A stretch of 6,372 bases of DNA from DATKXO01 sp035528995 (lineage in GTDB: Bacteria > Planctomycetota > Phycisphaerae > UBA1845), in the NCBI GenBank assembly GCA_035528995.1, contig DATKXO010000158.1, positions 1-6,372 of the forward strand, written 5' to 3'. The notes below the pieces were generated by a model. That model saw only the letters and a list, made by a program, of their open reading frames with translations, was not told where the DNA came from and did not search any database. Both the position numbers and the translations under genes were made by a program. Shown here one piece after another: positions 5,401-6,372 of this stretch (position 1 is the first letter of the stretch; the number at the start of each line of letters is the position of its first letter).

Positions 5401-6372
5401 AGTCAGTGATCGCGGCCCGCGTCAGGCCCGGCGGGATGAACCCGCCCAGAGCGATGCCCAGGCCAATCGACAGGATGTAGGCATCACTGTCGTTCGTGAG
5501 CGCCTGGACCTTGGTAACGTAGTTGTTCCCCAGCTCGGCGCTGCTGATGCGGACGTTGTACGTCACGCCCCGGGTGGTCAGCGTCCCCGGGTCGCCAGCG
5601 TCGAGAGCCAGGTGGCGCCGCCCGTGCTGCCAACCGATCGACCGCTCCTCGGACCACGCCCGCGCCATGCCGCGCTTCGTGACCGTCTTCGACTCGGCGC
5701 TGGTCGCGAGGATCGGAAAGCTGCTGCGCTTGTCCTGGCTCGAGAAGACGGAGTTGACGGGGTTGTTATACCGCTTCTCGATCGCTGTGTTGGGCTCCCC
5801 GTCAAGGGCGCTATCCAGATACTCGACCATGTAGCGGCGCGGGAACTCGCGCTCGGCAAGCACCTGCTCCTCGATCGGGTCGCGCGTGCCGCCGGCTTCG
5901 CCCTGTACGATCAGGTCGTCATCGGTCAGGGCAAACAGCGAGGCCGCGCCCAGCAACTTCGCCGTAGCTTTGAAGTCCGTCTCGACCCAGTAGTGCCCGG
6001 TCAGGTTCGGGAAGAACTCCGTCAGTTGTTCGACGATGCTCTTGCCCGTGCTCGCGTTCGCGATCTTGAACCCGTGGACGGGGGTGCCGTCGAGTGCGAG
6101 CACGTCCACCTGATCGGTGGCGTCCGTGTGGGCCGTTCCGTTCCACGAGCTCCTCAGCCCCGGCCCGGCCACGTCCCACTCGGGGCCCCGGACGGAAAGG
6201 GCGTGGCAGATGTCCGCCAGGTCGGCGTCCACCGGATCGCGCCGATCGAGGTATACGCGCCGGTAGTCCACGTTCCCCATGCGCAGCAGCACGCTATGGC
6301 TCGGCTCATCGTAGAAGGGCATGTCGATCGAGTCGGTGAGCCCGAGATCCGCCTCGGTGTAGTGCGCGAGGG
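2465..6372 (-). CDS. Phage tail tip / host-specificity protein, GTA g15 (Rcc01698)-like, 5'-truncated by the window
   Basis: This is the C-terminal ~1,300 residues of a large tail-tip protein that would sit at the distal end of the tail and contact the host. The frame stays open to position 6372, so the Met at 6322 (residue 1 below) is probably internal. Core features resembling the GTA g15 family are LADICHALSVRG (~35-46), EFPRRYMVEYLD (~159-170), the TLTTRGVTYNVRI strand pair (~247-259), DLLDWEQW (~346-353), GANRIIIGDEVLAF (~594-607) and RLSRLLRG (~619-626). A fibronectin-like stretch follows at ~690-770. A jelly roll (406-575) interrupts this core. A second (768-1163) follows it and carries two beta modules (~916-1097). 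Residues 1166-1285 are unrecognised. The family core would normally end near 770, so about 515 residues are appended. An N-terminal TIM-barrel region may lie outside the window (inference). The stop codon overlaps the ribosome binding site of the next gene. Family assignment is from remembered motifs; receptor specificity is unknown. Confidence 0.87.
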   Translation of the reverse strand, partial: LAHYTEADLGLTDSIDMPFYDEPSHSVLLRMGNVDYRRVYLDRRDPVDADLADICHALSVRGPEWDVAGPGLRSSWNGTAHTDATDQVDVLALDGTPVHGFKIANASTGKSIVEQLTEFFPNLTGHYWVETDFKATAKLLGAASLFALTDDDLIVQGEAGGTRDPIEEQVLAEREFPRRYMVEYLDSALDGEPNTAIEKRYNNPVNSVFSSQDKRSSFPILATSAESKTVTKRGMARAWSEERSIGWQHGRRHLALDAGDPGTLTTRGVTYNVRISSAELGNNYVTKVQALTNDSDAYILSIGLGIALGGFIPPGLTRAAITDFEILDVPPVTEGQPLPGLYVVPLVPNTTWKGATWQRSDDLLDWEQWYATDQIAIWGRASLLADAPAGLDLVNTVDVLLPAGLNTAPSGSAWGSVVHALTNAGFETGDLTGWTEVLTAGYSNWQALASAAGATETINPAEGSWFVGADVDSVADAELFQDLDAASAGVPTADFDASLVEVVVSWRQNSNAAANDAGGVRLEYWDGDPTGAGSLLDSDTSPMRSSPDNVWQVFEFVNTAPTGTRWYRLVLVGDGNASGTVALYYDQIVVESREIGSVFQAATDQEMIDGANRIIIGDEVLAFGDWEYLGSDIYRLSRLLRGLVCTDWATGRHFDNELFVLADDRLGRGSMALDDIGKVHHFASVSAETGARSPALSVSYGGRDVAPCAPFALYGHRAPWHGDVLLRWDADTLGGSPFEIELLDAITGQVVATYAVARQPIEIDASTVDFEHMTVATVTHVSGAVGNGDFETGDTTGWTPSHKPASLDVDTLAPRQSVGNHAPYEGTYLLRLDGTTSDTIAGIERVLDLVGDGVAAFDLDNGFAMLEVRWRQAGFNATRDPLRCEIEWIGSGNGALEGVFALDNTFIKSGFHAGAVSTSNFGTSTPGKRLLLETAALAEARGTWMTLGTAPSGGVCSVNIEKNGVGISALWTVADGALFATLANASADEYDENDTAGLDGATVTAPAADLQYQIAFRDLEVYILESTSSFTLPEDLPGATATATSAPSGGAVTFDVRINGTDRGNITFADGVTTATFVFAADQAVVPGDRVTITAPANLQSIAGVSFSLPITTVGGVLKAEQSETLPVPADVWTLRTFNSRSVIGARFARVRLVGIAINSNDPSPSVDTFLDDIQIETVDAGIWRTLRSTGQPADFAPLIPGELLYQTDPDGPNAGYYELVSVTIPGSGDAIEFFSFVPAGSGTVDDTTGSEKDDWTQYGEQVRIPLAAIQQAGYQRGDAISVKVYELNNGNRGYPIAGTV
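3032..3292 (-). repeat. Small beta module, copy B, in the tail-tip protein
   Basis: Residues ~1011-1097 run FTLPEDLPG, SAPSGGAVTFDV, NGTDRGNITFADG, TATF, VPGDRVTITAPA, IAGVSFSLP. This pattern matches the C-terminal module of the downstream 249-residue protein almost element for element. It directly follows copy A and sits inside the second jelly roll. Confidence 0.75.
3293..3577 (-). repeat. Small beta module, copy A (divergent), in the tail-tip protein
   Basis: Residues ~916-1010 contain the module hallmarks: GTAPSGG, a short strand, KNGVGIS, then a loop and ATVTAPA, followed by LEVYILES. It aligns with copy B and with the C-terminus of the 249-residue protein, but carries a longer acidic loop (DEYDEND) where the others have a Pro-Gly-Asp turn. 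This module type recurs at the ends of many phage tail proteins (from memory). Its function is not established here; an adhesive role is likely. Confidence 0.6.
4598..5107 (-). repeat. Jelly-roll (carbohydrate-binding-like) domain 1, inserted within the tail-tip core
   Basis: This encodes residues ~406-575 of the tail-tip protein. It opens with NAGFETGDLTGW, the signature start of galactose-binding-like / CBM-type jelly rolls. It continues through a PAEGSWF strand, LVEVVVSWRQN and RWYRLVLVG, and closes with the typical final strand LYYDQIVVES. Core sequence resumes right afterwards (TDQEMIDGANRIIIG), so the domain looks spliced into a loop of the hub. It is paralogous to the jelly roll at 2834-4021. 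Glycan binding is inferred from the fold class; no ligand can be read from the sequence. Confidence 0.72.

Overview
The window is a G+C-rich stretch of a tailed-phage (or prophage / gene-transfer-agent-like) genome. All supportable genes lie on the minus strand and read from position 6372 down to 1, as one compact operon-like block. Intergenic gaps are 14, 2 and 28 bp, followed by an ATGA overlap. Every long plus-strand open frame looks like an antisense shadow of these genes. No integrase, replication, packaging, lysis, RNA, CRISPR or insertion-sequence feature is visible. The host cannot be named from this window. The tail-tip protein resembles the Rhodobacter GTA g15 / Rcc01698 family, which is commonest in phages and prophages of Alphaproteobacteria and related environmental phages, and the base composition fits that.

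Layout in transcription order: (1) 6372-2465, the 3' part (about 1,300 codons) of a very large tail-tip / host-specificity protein whose start lies outside the window. Its GTA-like core is interrupted by a jelly-roll, carbohydrate-binding-like domain. After the core comes a second jelly roll that itself carries two small beta modules in one loop, and then an unrecognised C-terminal domain. (2) 2450-1701, a 249-residue fibre-like protein whose C-terminal module is homologous to the beta module inside gene 1. (3) 1698-1435, an 87-residue Cys-rich small protein, possibly zinc-binding. (4) 1406-969, a 145-residue protein with a clear Sec-type signal peptide. (5) 972-34, a 312-residue protein, also with a signal peptide, with fibre-like repeats. 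(6) Possibly the first codons of another gene at 31-1.

Gene 1 probably forms the distal end of the tail, and the added jelly rolls and beta modules look like receptor- or glycan-binding decorations. Gene 2 shares one of those modules and probably works at the same site. Genes 4 and 5 are the puzzling part: both look exported, both have exactly six cysteines after the signal peptide, and both end in Phe-Cys-X, yet they are translationally coupled and sit directly behind tail genes that are assembled in the cytoplasm. The nested domain architecture of gene 1 and this exported six-Cys pair are the two observations most worth following up.
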